A stretch of 64,000 nt of DNA, taken from positions 54,911,001-54,975,000 of the forward strand of contig JAQMRL010000006.1 of assembly GCA_035578175.1 (NCBI GenBank), written 5' to 3'. Position numbers and translations under genes: made by a program. The DNA comes from Catonia carolina (Eukaryota > Arthropoda > Insecta > Hemiptera > Achilidae). Numbering within the stretch: position 1 is the first letter of the stretch; each line of letters begins with the position of its first letter. Shown piece after piece: positions 54,211 to 64,000 of this stretch. The notes beneath the pieces were generated by a model. It searched no databases. It worked only from the letters and a program-made list of their open reading frames with translations, and was not told where the DNA came from.

Positions 54211-55056
54211 AAAAAAATCTGCAGTGAAATACTCACAGGACTTTCTCCTGCCAATGCAAATAATAACCCATATTACCTAACGTTAGTAAAAAACATTAGA
54301 AATGAACAGTAAAATTAACCTCAAAAAACATAACCTTATTTTAACCATGAGTGAATGATGCAAAATAAAAACCAACTTATAAATTTGATACACACTTTTA
54401 TCATTAAATGCATACTTCTGCCGAAATCTTCAAAAATCCACTTCATTTTACAGTTTTTCATGAAAAAAAACCAACTGAAAATCACTAATTACCGCTAAAC
54501 TAAGCGTTGTACAAAGAAATGTTTGCGATAAACGTTGTAGGTTTTTAAATTTTCTACAACTTTTATTATATACCCTTTTGCCCTAAAATGCATACCAAGG
54601 CTGAAATTTTAAAAAATCGATTTTTTTTACACGTTTTTGTGAAAAAAAAAACAGAAAATCGGTAATTATCGGTAAACTAAGCGTTATAAAAAAAATGTTT
54701 GAAGTGAAAGTTGTAGGATTTCAAATTCTCTATAACTTCTATTATGTGATGTGAAAGCCACAATCTTAAGAAAATATTTTTTTTTACGAGAAAAAAGCCT
54801 CCCCAAGAATTTTAGCAGTCATAACGCCTACCCTATCTTTTAGAGCATAAAAGAATTAGTAAATGAGGCGATTTTTAGAAAAAAATCGTTGAACCCGTTT
54901 TTTAAAAAATCGCAAAAAAGTGAAAAATCACACGAATGAACTACTACTTCCGGTTGACCGATTTTGATGAAAATGTTCGTGTCGGGTCTGGTAGTAGTAT
55001 CTAACGTAAGTTTCAAGTTTCAAGTTCGTACGATGTTCCGTTCTTGAGATATTTTG

Positions 55057-55141
<85 letters not shown>

Positions 55142-55250
55142 ACACAAACAGACCAATCGCTAAAAACATGGTTTTTTGGGCTCAGGGGGTCTGAAAACGT
55201 GTAGATCCGTTGAAAATCGACATGAAAACAATACTTTCCTTCCTATTTAT
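54211..55250 (-). mobile_element. DINE/Helentron-like copy (reverse), internal duplication
   Basis: Reverse copy from the 3' hairpin end to 'ttccttcctatttatatata'. The core module with 'acagaaaatcgctaattacc' and 'gcgttatacaaaaaaatgtt' occurs twice (54475-54560 and 54645-54720), an internal tandem duplication of about 170 bp. CA tract 55061-55147. Confidence 0.8.
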
Positions 55251-55258
55251 ATATATTT

Positions 55259-56212
55259 ACTTTCTCTTGCCTATATGAATATATAGGAAGGAAAGTATTG
55301 TTTTCATGTCGATTTTTCGAAATCGAGTTTTCACCGGATCTATACGTTTTCAGATCCCCTGAACCCAAAAAACATGTTTTTAGCGATTGGTCTGTGTGTG
55401 TGTGTGTGTGTCTGTGTGTCTGTGTGTGAACAGAATATCTCAAGAACGGAACATCGTACGAACTTGAAACTTGAAACTTAAGTTACATACCACTACCGGA
55501 CGCGACACGAACATTTTCATCAAAATCGGTCAACCAGAAGTAGTAGTTTATTCGAATAATTTTTCAGTTTTTTGCGATTTTCTCAAAAACTGGTCCTACG
55601 ATTTTTTTAAAAATCGCCTATTTTACTCAATTTTTTATTCTCTACAAGATGGGTTAGGCGCCATGTTTGCTGAAATTCTCGGTGAGGCTGTTTTCACGTA
55701 AAAACGTTGTTTTTGTAAGATTACGGCTTTAATATAAATTTTAGCGCAAAAACTTATATAATAAAAGTTGTAGAGAATTTAAAAACCTACAACTTCTGTT
55801 TCAAACATTTTTTTGTATAACGCTTAGTTTAGCGGTAATTTGCGATTTTCTGTTTTTTTCTCACGAAAACGTGAGAAAAATCGATTTTTTTTAACATTTC
55901 GGTCTTAGTATGCATTTTACGACAAAAGTGTATATAATTAAATTTATAGAAAATTAAAAGATCTACAACTTTTGTTTAAAGCATTTTTCTCTACAGAGCC
56001 TAGTTTTGCGTGAAAGCGTGATTTTCCGTATTTTTAAGCCAAACTGAGTTCGATTGTCATTTTGCGTCATTCACTCATGATTAAAATAAGGTTATGTTTT
56101 TGAGGTTAGTTTTTGTTCATTTCTAATGTTTTAATACTAATGTTAGGTTTATTGTTAATTATTTGCATTGGCAAGAGAAAGTTGTGTGAGTGTTTCACAC
56201 CAGATTTTTTTT
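55259..56212 (+). mobile_element. DINE/Helentron-like copy
   Basis: Forward full-length copy directly abutting the reverse copy at 54211-55250, head to head. Very similar to 50475-51437. Confidence 0.85.
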
Positions 56213-56255
56213 AGATATATTGCATCCTGTAGACTCCAGGAGGAGTGTAGGACAT

Positions 56256-56295
56256 GTCAGTCTTATATATTCATATAGGCAAGAAAAAGTAAAAA
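56256..56295 (-). mobile_element. DINE 5'-end stub
   Basis: Only 'tatatattcatataggcaag' and 'aaaaagtaaaaac' remain, the reversed first 40 bp of the family. Confidence 0.55.
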
Positions 56296-56853
56296 CATCA
56301 CCCTTATGTATTACATGAACAATTTAAATATGAATAACAAGTATCTTAATTTAAAATATCATTACTTAATGAGAAAAGTTTTTCTTGTTTTATTTAAATA
56401 TCAATTAAAAGTTCATACTCTCTTATTATCGTAAAATTAATACAAAAAAAGTTTAGATACAATCAAATAAAAATTTTATTTTGAAAGACTGAACATTGAA
56501 TTGGCTGTAAATGGATGGAGTGAGGAAAGGGATGTAAGAAGGGGTGGATATCCCAGAGGGTATTGAAACGTTGTTCAGCGGTCACGTGACGATCACAACA
56601 AATGGTAGAATGGGAGTATAAAATCAAATATGGAAGAAAGAACTAAAAGTAATTAATTTTATAACCATTTTTACATTATTATATTAATACAATTAAAATG
56701 TTGCATTATACATTTTTATTTCTTCTTAAATTTTCTTGTAATATATTTTTTTACTTTCTCTTACCCTTTGTAAATAAAATAGTTTATTTTTTGTTTTATT
56801 TCTGACTGTTTTGCAATTTACTGTTAATACAGACGGTGAGAAGGATGATAGAT
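56296..56853. other. No gene; SINE-2 tail remnant at 56786-56848
   Basis: The reversed SINE-2 3' end ('ctgactgttttgcaattt', 'aatacagacggtgag') abuts the next DINE. The rest is AT-rich without recognised features. Confidence 0.45.
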
Positions 56854-57652
56854 AAAAATCTGATGTGAAACACTCACATGACTTTCTCTTGCCGATGCAA
56901 GTTATTAACAATATAACCTAACATTAGTATTTAAACATAAGAAATAAACGAAAAACTAACCTCAAAAAACATGACCTTATTTTAATCATGAGTGAAAGGC
57001 GCAAAATAAAAATCAACCTCAGTTTGGCTTGAAAATACAGAAAATTACTCTTTGACGCTGAACTAGGCTCTGTAGATAAAAATGCTTCAATTTTAGATGT
57101 AGACCTTTTTTATAATTTCCTATAAATTTGATTATATTTATACACTTTTGTCGTAAAGTGCGCTTTAAGGCTGAAATCTTTAAAAAAACAATTTTTTTCA
57201 CGACTTCGTGAGAAAAAAACAGAAAATCGCTAATTACGCCAAACTAAGCGTTATACAAAAGAAATATGAAATAAAAGTTGTAGGATTTTAAATTCTCTAT
57301 AACTTTTGTTATGTACATTTTTGCGTTAAAATGCATATTGAAATCGCAATCTTAAAAAAACAATTTTTTTTACGAGAAAACAACCTTCCCAAGAATTTCA
57401 GCAGATGATATGGCGCCTACCCTATCTTGTAGAGCATGAAAAATTTAGTAAATGAGGTGATTTGTAAAAAATTCGTAGGAGCCGTTTTTGAGAAAATCGC
57501 AAAAAGTGATAAATGACACGAATAACCTACTACTTCCGGTTGACCGATTTTGATGAAAATTTCGTGTCGGGTCCTCTAGTGGTAATCGTAGTTTTAAGTT
57601 TTAAGTTCGTCTGCTTATCGTTTCTTGAGATATTCTGTTCACACACAACACG

Positions 57653-57696
<44 letters not shown>

Positions 57697-57833
57697 ATCC
57701 AATCGCTGAAAACATGTTTTTGGGTTCAGGGGTCTGAAAATGTGTAGATCTGGTGAAAATTTGATTTCGAGAAATCGACATGAAAACAATACTATCCTTT
57801 CTATATACGTACTTTTATACCCAAGAAAAAGTA
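56854..57833 (-). mobile_element. DINE/Helentron-like copy (reverse)
   Basis: Reverse copy. The 3' hairpin end lies at 56854, the CG/CA tract at 57651-57690 and a decayed 5' end ('cccaagaaaaagtaata') at about 57830. Confidence 0.8.
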
Positions 57834-57839
57834 ATAAAA

Positions 57840-58577
57840 TCTTCAGAACGGAATATAGTACCCAAGTTAAACGTGGACTTAAGTTAGATACCACTAGGAA
57901 ACCCAACACAAAAATTTTCATAAAATAGTCAATAAAATAGTTAGTCAACCGGAATTAGTAGTTTTTTCCTACGGATTTCACGTTTTCTATTTGTTTTAAA
58001 CGGCTCGCACGATGTTTTTTTTTTATAAATCACCTCATTTACTACATTTAATATGCTTTACAAGAAGAGTCAGCTGAACTCTTGGGGCCCTGTGCTTTTG
58101 TGATAAAAAATTATTTTCTTAAGATTACCTTAACATGCATTCTAGGGAACAAGTGATACATAATCGAATTTGTATAACATTTAATAACCTACAACTTTTA
58201 TTTCAGTCATTTTTTTCTACAACGCTTAGTTCAGATCAATTAATAATTTTCTGTGGTTTTTTCATTGAAATCGTTAAAAAATTGGAATTTTTAATATTGC
58301 GGCTTTAGTATGAATTTTACGACAAATATGTATGTAATTAAAATTATAAGAAATAATAAAAGTATACAATTTTTATTTTAAGCATTTTCTTCTACAAAGC
58401 CTAGTTTAGCATAAATTAGTAATTTTTAAGCTAAAATGAATTTGATTTTTGTTTTGCATCGTTCACTCATGATTAAAATAAGCGTTATTTATGCATAATT
58501 AAACATATTTTTTATTTTTAATTATCTACATTAGCAAGAGAAAGTCGTGTGAGTGTTTCACAACAGATTTTTTTTTT
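57840..58577 (+). mobile_element. DINE/Helentron-like copy, 5' truncated and diverged
   Basis: Starts in the middle of the family ('cttcagaacggaatatagta') and runs to the 3' end ('gcaagagaaagtcgtgtgag' plus hairpin, 'caacaga' and a T-run). It is more diverged than its neighbours, so an older copy. Confidence 0.72.
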
Positions 58578-58974
58578 CCCAGAATAACCGAACGTTGTCT
58601 GTTTGTGACAGAAATATAATAAGCAAAAGAATGTATATTTTTATTCTAATAGAATAATTTTAATAATATTTTCAGTTTTGAAACTTTTACCGAGCAATGT
58701 AAAAAGAAAATAATATACTATAGTATTTATACGATTTATTTCTATTCTAAAACATTTTAAAAGTAATCTCTTCTATTTAATTTATAAATTGGAAAAAATA
58801 TAATTATAATGATGAATAATTCTCGAAATAAACCGATTATGTAACTGAGTATAAATAATGGATAAAGAAATGAATTTTTTTTAAATAGAGTGGTTTGAAA
58901 TGAAAAACAAGAACGACGATTGAGTAAAACATGAAACCGGTATGAAGGATATTCTTGCTTCACTGATAATCGTG
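58578..58974. other. No feature recognised
   Basis: AT-rich. No gene. Confidence 0.4.
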
Positions 58975-59772
58975 TAGTTTTTTTTAAATAGGTTTTCTTT
59001 TATTTTACATTTGTAAACGTTTGGAAAATTATTTCTATATTAAAATTTTGTAAAACCACTATTACAAAATATTTCCTCGTTCTTTTCAATCTTTATAAAG
59101 CTCTGTTAAACATATCTACTACCCTGTCACCGACGTTGTTTTTAATTTAGCAGTATTTTCCCGGACGTTCGCCCGCCAGGAGAAAATGAGTAGTCACGGA
59201 TGTAACGTCCACCCCAACTGCCCCTAAAGATATAACAGTTCAGATTTCTAGTCCGTCAACATCCATCAACCAATCAGAGATGTTATTTCTTTTTATCAGA
59301 GGATAGTTTTCAATCGTATAGTTTTTTAAAAAAGATTTTCTCTTATTTTTCATTTATAAATATTTGAAAATATTTCTTTATTACAAAACTGTTACTGTAA
59401 AATATTTCCTCGTTTTTTCTAGCTTTATAAAAGGCATTTGAAAATATCTATTTCTCTGTCTTCATAGTTATTTTTAATTAAGCAATATACTGCAGGACGT
59501 TCGATCTCCAGCTGAGTATTAACGGATATGATCATACACCAAATATTCTCTAGAGTTACACCAGTTCAGTTCAGACCATAGTAGTCCATCAACATCAAGG
59601 TCTTGGGTTCGAATCCCATTCAGGCACGGCATATTTTCATACGTTACAAAAAATCATTTCATCTTTCACCGTCTGCATTAGCAGTAACTGCAGAACAGTC
59701 GAACGTTAAACAAAAAAAAACCGTCAACATCAGCCAATCAGAAAAGACATTATTTCCTTTTATCAGACGATG
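58975..59772 (+). repeat. Tandem duplication, 341-bp unit, second copy hit by SINE-2
   Basis: Unit 1 (58975-59315) and unit 2 (59316-59772) share 'aaatatttcctcgtt', 'gcaggacgttcg'-type, 'agtccgtcaacatc' and 'ccttttatcag' words with moderate divergence. In unit 2 a SINE-2 fragment interrupts 'tcaacatc'. Confidence 0.65.
59600..59723 (+). mobile_element. SINE-2, 5' truncated
   Basis: Begins inside the head ('aaggtcttgggttcgaatcc', B box intact) and ends in poly-A. A TCAACATC direct repeat flanks it (59592-59599 and about 59723-59730), the TSD. Confidence 0.82.
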
Positions 59773-59848
59773 AGTGGTCAAGTTGATCCAACCAATATGA
59801 TGAAAACAATAAGTTTTCTAGTCAAATAAAAGCGTTAACCATGTCGTG

Positions 59849-60053
59849 TATAGTATAGAGATAACTTGAATGCTAGTGTGAGACGAAGTGGGGCACAGGA
59901 AAGCTTCTCCATAGATAGGACAAATGCCTTAATTGTCAAGGTGATAATATCGAAAAGTATAGTGGTGAGTGTGAGACGAAGTGGGGTCTATGGACAAGCT
60001 ATCTTGTACCCCACTTCATCTCACACTAGCATTCAAGTCATCTTTCTACTATA
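59849..60053. mobile_element. 205-bp MITE with about 48-bp TIRs
   Basis: Left arm 59849-59896 (TATAGTATAGAGATAACTTG start) and right arm 60006-60053 are inverted with about six mismatches. The inner part of the arm ('gagtgtgagacgaagtgggg') is present a third time at 59967-59988, in direct orientation. Confidence 0.8.
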
Positions 60054-60534
60054 GGTAGGTTCTGGTAAGCCAAATGGGATGGTATTTAACTGCCTTCATC
60101 CGAGACTGGATGATGACGGGTGGATTAAGAAGGTACCAGTGTACCTTACTCGAGATATAGCATAGTCAGCTGACACTTTCTTCTCTATAAACTCATGTCC
60201 GTAGCTCTTATTCTGCTTTTATCTCTTGGTAGGAAAATCCAAGCCTCTGATTCATAAATGGAGGCGCTTTAAAAAAAAATCGAGATTTTTTTATTGGTGT
60301 CAAAAAATTACTCCAAAAAACGGAATGTTCCATTCTAGTTGTAGCCGAATCTGTATCAAGTTTTTCGAAAATATCATTTATATTATTTTTTTCATTTAAG
60401 GCCTCTTTGGAGACCGAGGGTACCGGGTTTGCCCTTGCATTTAATCGCCACTAATTAAAAGTGTGCCAAGGTTTTCGTACTCCAATTCGATAACCCCATT
60501 GTGGTGGTTTGTGTATTGTGTCCTAACCCTCCCT
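60054..60534. other. No feature recognised
   Basis: No open frame or repeat I can support. Confidence 0.4.
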
Positions 60535-60930
60535 TGCTGTTGTTGTTTAGGTCATCAGCCGAAAGGCTGGCTTAAACCTATAGCGGTTGTACTAAATGAA
60601 ACGAGAAGTGAGGTGATTTACAATTGCTTTCCTCACTGAGTGGAAAAGTACGCTTATCAGCATCCCGGGTCCTCTAAAAAGCACATATTTTCCACTCTGA
60701 AAATGACACCTTCACTTCATTCACCACAGGGTCTAGCTGTATAATGAAATTCATTACTTTCAGACGAGATAACCCTGATTCGTGTCTTTTATACCTCTAC
60801 CTCGTCTGTTCTTTAATGATTTAGTCATTTAATTGGCTGACCATGTGATAAGAAACAGAACTATTTATTTTAGCCCTGCAACGAACATATTGAGTGTAAA
60901 TAATTTGACACTCCACCTGTCTGTTAATGG
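60535..60930 (-). mobile_element. Retroposon B copy 6
   Basis: Reverse copy from 'gttgttgtttaggtcatcag' to 'ccacctgtctgttaatggca', full length. The TSD is not evident. Confidence 0.85.
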
Positions 60931-61158
60931 CAAACCTACCGTACGAACATATATTTAGTTTTCTCATGTTTAATATCCAGTTATTTCTTGTACTATTCAA
61001 TTAAATTATCGTTGTCACTGATAACGTGTATGTTTTTTTCAGCAACATCTACAATTTATTCTGAAAATGAATAATAAGTGGTATTTTTTATTGTATCTCT
61101 CATGTGTGAAGAAACCCCTTATTTTAGGAACTTCGTCGTATACTGGTGAGAATTTGTT

Positions 61159-62087
61159 ACTTTCTCTTGCCTACATGAATATATAGGAAGAAAGTATTGT
61201 TTTCATGTCGATTTTTCGAAATCGAGTTTTCACCGGTTCTACGTTTTCAGACCCCCTGAACCCAAAAAAACATTTTTTAGCGATTAGTGTGTGTGTGTGC
61301 GCGCGCGTGTCTGTGTGAACAGAATATCTCAAAAACGGAGCATCTTACGAACTTGAAACTTAGATACCAATAGAGGACCCGACACGAACATTTTCATCAA
61401 AATCGGTCATCCGGTAGTAGTAGTTTATTGGTGTAATTTTTCACTTTTTTGCGATTTTATCAAAAACGGCTCTTACCATTTTTATTAAAATCGCTTCATT
61501 TGCTACATTTTTTATGCCCTACAAGATAGGGTAGGCGCCATATCTGCTGAAATTCTCGGGACGGTTATTTTCACGTAAAAAAATTGTTTTTTAAGATTGT
61601 TGCTTTATCATGCATTTTATCGCAAAAATGTATTTAATAAAAGTTGTAGAGAATTAAAAATCCTACAACTTTTATTTAAACATTTGTTTTGTACATTACT
61701 TAGTTTAGCGGTAATTATCGATTTTCTGTTTTTTCTCACGAAAACTTGTAAAACAATATTTATTTTAAGATTTCAGCCTTAGTATGCATTTTACGACAAA
61801 AGTGTGTATAATCAAATTTATAGGAAATTCAAAGGTCTAGGTACAACTTTTATTTAGAGCATTTTTCTCTACAGAGCCTAGTTTAGCGTGAAAGAGTGAT
61901 TTTCCGTATTTTTAAGCTAAACCGAGGTTGATTTTCATTTTGCGTCTTTCACTCACGATAAAAATAAGGTTATGTTTATTGAGGTTAGTTTTTTGTTTAT
62001 TTCTAATGTTTTATTACTAATGTTAGATTATATTGTTAATTATTAGCATTGGCTAGAGAAAGTTGTGTGAGTGTTTCACACCAAATT
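61159..62087 (+). mobile_element. DINE/Helentron-like copy
   Basis: Forward full-length copy. The microsatellite is TG/CG at 61287-61312. The 3' end reads 'ggctagagaaagttgtgtga' and 'gtttcacaccaaatt', with one change in the subterminal repeat. Confidence 0.82.
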
Positions 62088-62598
62088 GTTGAATTGTCAT
62101 CTATCATTTTTCTTTGGCCGTATGTAATAAATTATGTATTTGACTGAACTTGAAAAAAGAAACAAAACTATTTTTTACCCGTGGAAACAAAAGGTCAAGT
62201 AGAGTTTGTTTATAATTTTCACCTTGGTGTGCCTGATATGAACAAAATGTAATGTATGTATATTTACTGAGTGAATGAACTTAACCGAATATTATTACCA
62301 GAATAATTTAAACTATAATAAATGTGTTTTGGTATCTTATACATATAAAATTGGTTTGGTATTATAAATGTAAACTACAAAAGGTTTTGTGGTTTAACGA
62401 AACTGTTAATAAGTCGTCGTATAATGTATGTACAAAGCCAGTTTTATTAATGTTGTGTATTTGACGTCGGTTACTTTATGTCCCAACCGAACCGAAGTTA
62501 TTTCACCTCTCTTAACACCTACACACACGTTACCCACCCTGTATTACTACCCATTAACTTAACAACGTATGGTTAGAGGAAAATAGGAGTATTTTGTT
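62088..62598. other. No feature recognised
   Basis: AT-rich. A short match to the start of repeat G ('gtcatctatcatttt') follows the DINE. Confidence 0.4.
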
Positions 62599-62641
62599 GG
62601 TGTGTGTGTGTGCGTGCGTGCGTGCGTGTGTGTGTGTACGT

Positions 62642-62698
<57 letters not shown>

Positions 62699-62800
62699 TG
62701 AGTGAGTGAGTGAGGGTGGGAGAGAGAGGGAGAACGAGTGTGTGTATGTGTGTGTGTGAGCGAGAGGGAGAGAGAGAGGGTGAGAGTGTGTGCATACACA
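62599..62800. repeat. Compound microsatellite (TG)n(CGTG)n(GA)n(GTGA)n
   Basis: About 200 bp of dinucleotide and tetranucleotide runs. Minus-strand SL- and TH-repeat open frames here are artefacts. Confidence 0.92.
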
Positions 62801-63316
62801 TAGAGATATTATATGACGATCGTTAACACTTTCTCTCTCTCGTTATCACTCTGTTGTATGGTGATGTCATAAGGATGGGATTTTGATAGCGCGTTATTAT
62901 AGTCTAGCCATTGCGATATAACTACTGCGTTTCATTCCTAACTTTTGTTTACTGTCTGTACCATTTTGATTTATCGGGCGAGCCATAAAATATTTTATGG
63001 TTTATAATTTCCTTCTCTTTGTCATATCGTAATTATTTTCTTTTTTATCAGATTTCCTATTGGAATTGATGTAGCTTTTCTTATATTTTCCTTTAAGTCC
63101 TCACTAATACGTCTTATAATTTAATCAGAGTTATCGAAAATGCACTGTGACAAGAGACTAAAACGACATTTTGTTTCATGATCAAGATCTGGAAAATTGA
63201 GTACTATAAAAATCAGTATTATTTTCCTGTAACCTAATTGAATCACGCAAACTTTCTATGGTAATTTAAAGAAATTGAAAGCAGACATAAAATTTTTTTA
63301 GTTTAATTTTTTATAT
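62801..63316. other. No feature recognised
   Basis: AT-rich. No gene. Confidence 0.4.
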
Positions 63317-63326
63317 CTTTATATTT

Positions 63327-63726
63327 CTGCCCTTAACAGACAGGTGGAGTGTCAATTTATTTACACTCGATCTGTTCATTGCAGGGCTAAAATAAATAGT
63401 TCTGTTTCTTATCACATGGTCAGCCAATGAATTAAATGACTAATCATTTAAGAACAGAGGAGGTAAAGGTGTAAAAGACACTAATCAGAGTTGTCTCCTC
63501 TGAAAGTAATGAATTTCATTATACAGCCAGACCCTGTGGTGAATGAAGTGAAGGTGTCACTTGCAGAGTGGAAAATCTGTGCTTTTCAGAGGGCCTGACA
63601 TGCTGATAAGCGTAATTTTTCACTCAGTGAGGAAGGCAATTGTAGACCACCTCACTCCTTGTTTTACTTAGTAAAATCTCTAGAGGTTCAAACCAGCCTT
63701 TCGGCTGATGACCTAAACAACAACAA
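63327..63726 (+). mobile_element. Retroposon B copy 7, with 10-bp TSD
   Basis: 400 bp between CTTTATATTT repeats (63317-63326, 63727-63736), head 'cagacaggtggagtgtcaat' to tail 'gatgacctaaacaacaacaa'. A well-preserved copy. Confidence 0.92.
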
Positions 63727-64000
63727 CTTTATATTTAAGATTTATTTTTTTATGAAAAGTCATTTCGTTTTATCAATGTTGATTAAAGGTGATAAGGTTT
63801 TTATAGAAGTTAATAATTTTCTTTAGAAATATTTTAGGTTATTTGAAATCTGAATATTATCAGACGCTATAATGATTTTATAATGACGTGGTATTCTTTT
63901 TCATATATTAGTTGAATAGAAAAAGTTAAGTGTTTTTGAGCCACCTTATACATAACTTGTATCTTCCCAAATGTGATTGTAGACCGGTAATGGACGTCAC

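Overview
The window looks like repeat-dense nuclear DNA from an animal, most likely an insect. It is strongly AT-rich, with no operons and no Shine-Dalgarno-like starts. Nearly all of it is made of interspersed repeats typical of arthropods: irritans-type mariners, RTE-like LINE tails, tRNA-derived SINEs, MITEs, a piggyBac-type element, Ty3/gypsy-like solo LTRs and a very abundant DINE-1/Helentron-like family. A large-genome hemipteran would fit, but the sequence does not prove the order. Boundaries of decayed repeats are good to about 20 bp. Those with target-site duplications (TSDs) are given to the base.

Host coding content is minimal. The only convincing host exon is 12853-13428 (+): a Ser/Asn-rich 192-residue N-terminus that ends exactly at a CAG|GTAATT donor. 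A decayed mariner inside the presumed intron supplies the apparent stop. All other protein similarity is transposon-derived: mariner transposase fragments (10.96-11.36, 12.05-12.35, 13.5-14.35, 29.3-30.2, 35.5-35.7 and 36.5-38.25 kb), LINE reverse transcriptase ends (14.4-15.7, 17.6-18.5 and 20.9-21.2 kb) and a MADF-domain exon in a PIF/Harbinger-like element (14.54-15.54 kb).

Layout: 0-9 kb holds solo LTR 1, a 409-bp MITE, retroposon B, tRNA SINEs and DINE copies. 10-18.5 kb holds nested DNA transposons and LINE pieces around the single exon. 19.8-21.3 kb has a minisatellite and a LINE tail. 22.1-23.4 kb has two solo LTRs tail to tail. 24-35 kb has SINEs, a hAT-like MITE, DINE copies and a fold-back mariner. 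35.4-38.8 kb is a nest in which a 1.7-kb inverted-repeat element and a SINE sit inside one DINE. 38.8-48 kb is a roughly 9-kb array of 1.4-1.8-kb units built from DINE, SINE and hairpin modules. 48-58.6 kb has further DINE copies, two of them inside a piggyBac-type element, and another solo LTR. 59-64 kb has a tandem duplication, a MITE, further B and DINE copies and compound microsatellites.

The most striking signal is in the three GC-rich solo LTRs (323-890, 22081-22697, 22756-23387). Each has TG...CA ends, a perfect 4-bp TSD and a TATA box. None has an AATAAA or ATTAAA. Instead each carries, 44-53 nt before its 3' end, a hairpin with the form of the metazoan replication-dependent histone mRNA 3' stem-loop (GGCCCT-TTTC-AGGGCC followed by ACCA or ATCA), with an AAGGTT motif downstream. 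This suggests an LTR retrotransposon family whose RNA 3' ends may be formed by the histone pathway (SLBP/U7) rather than by polyadenylation. That is inference from sequence and needs RNA data.
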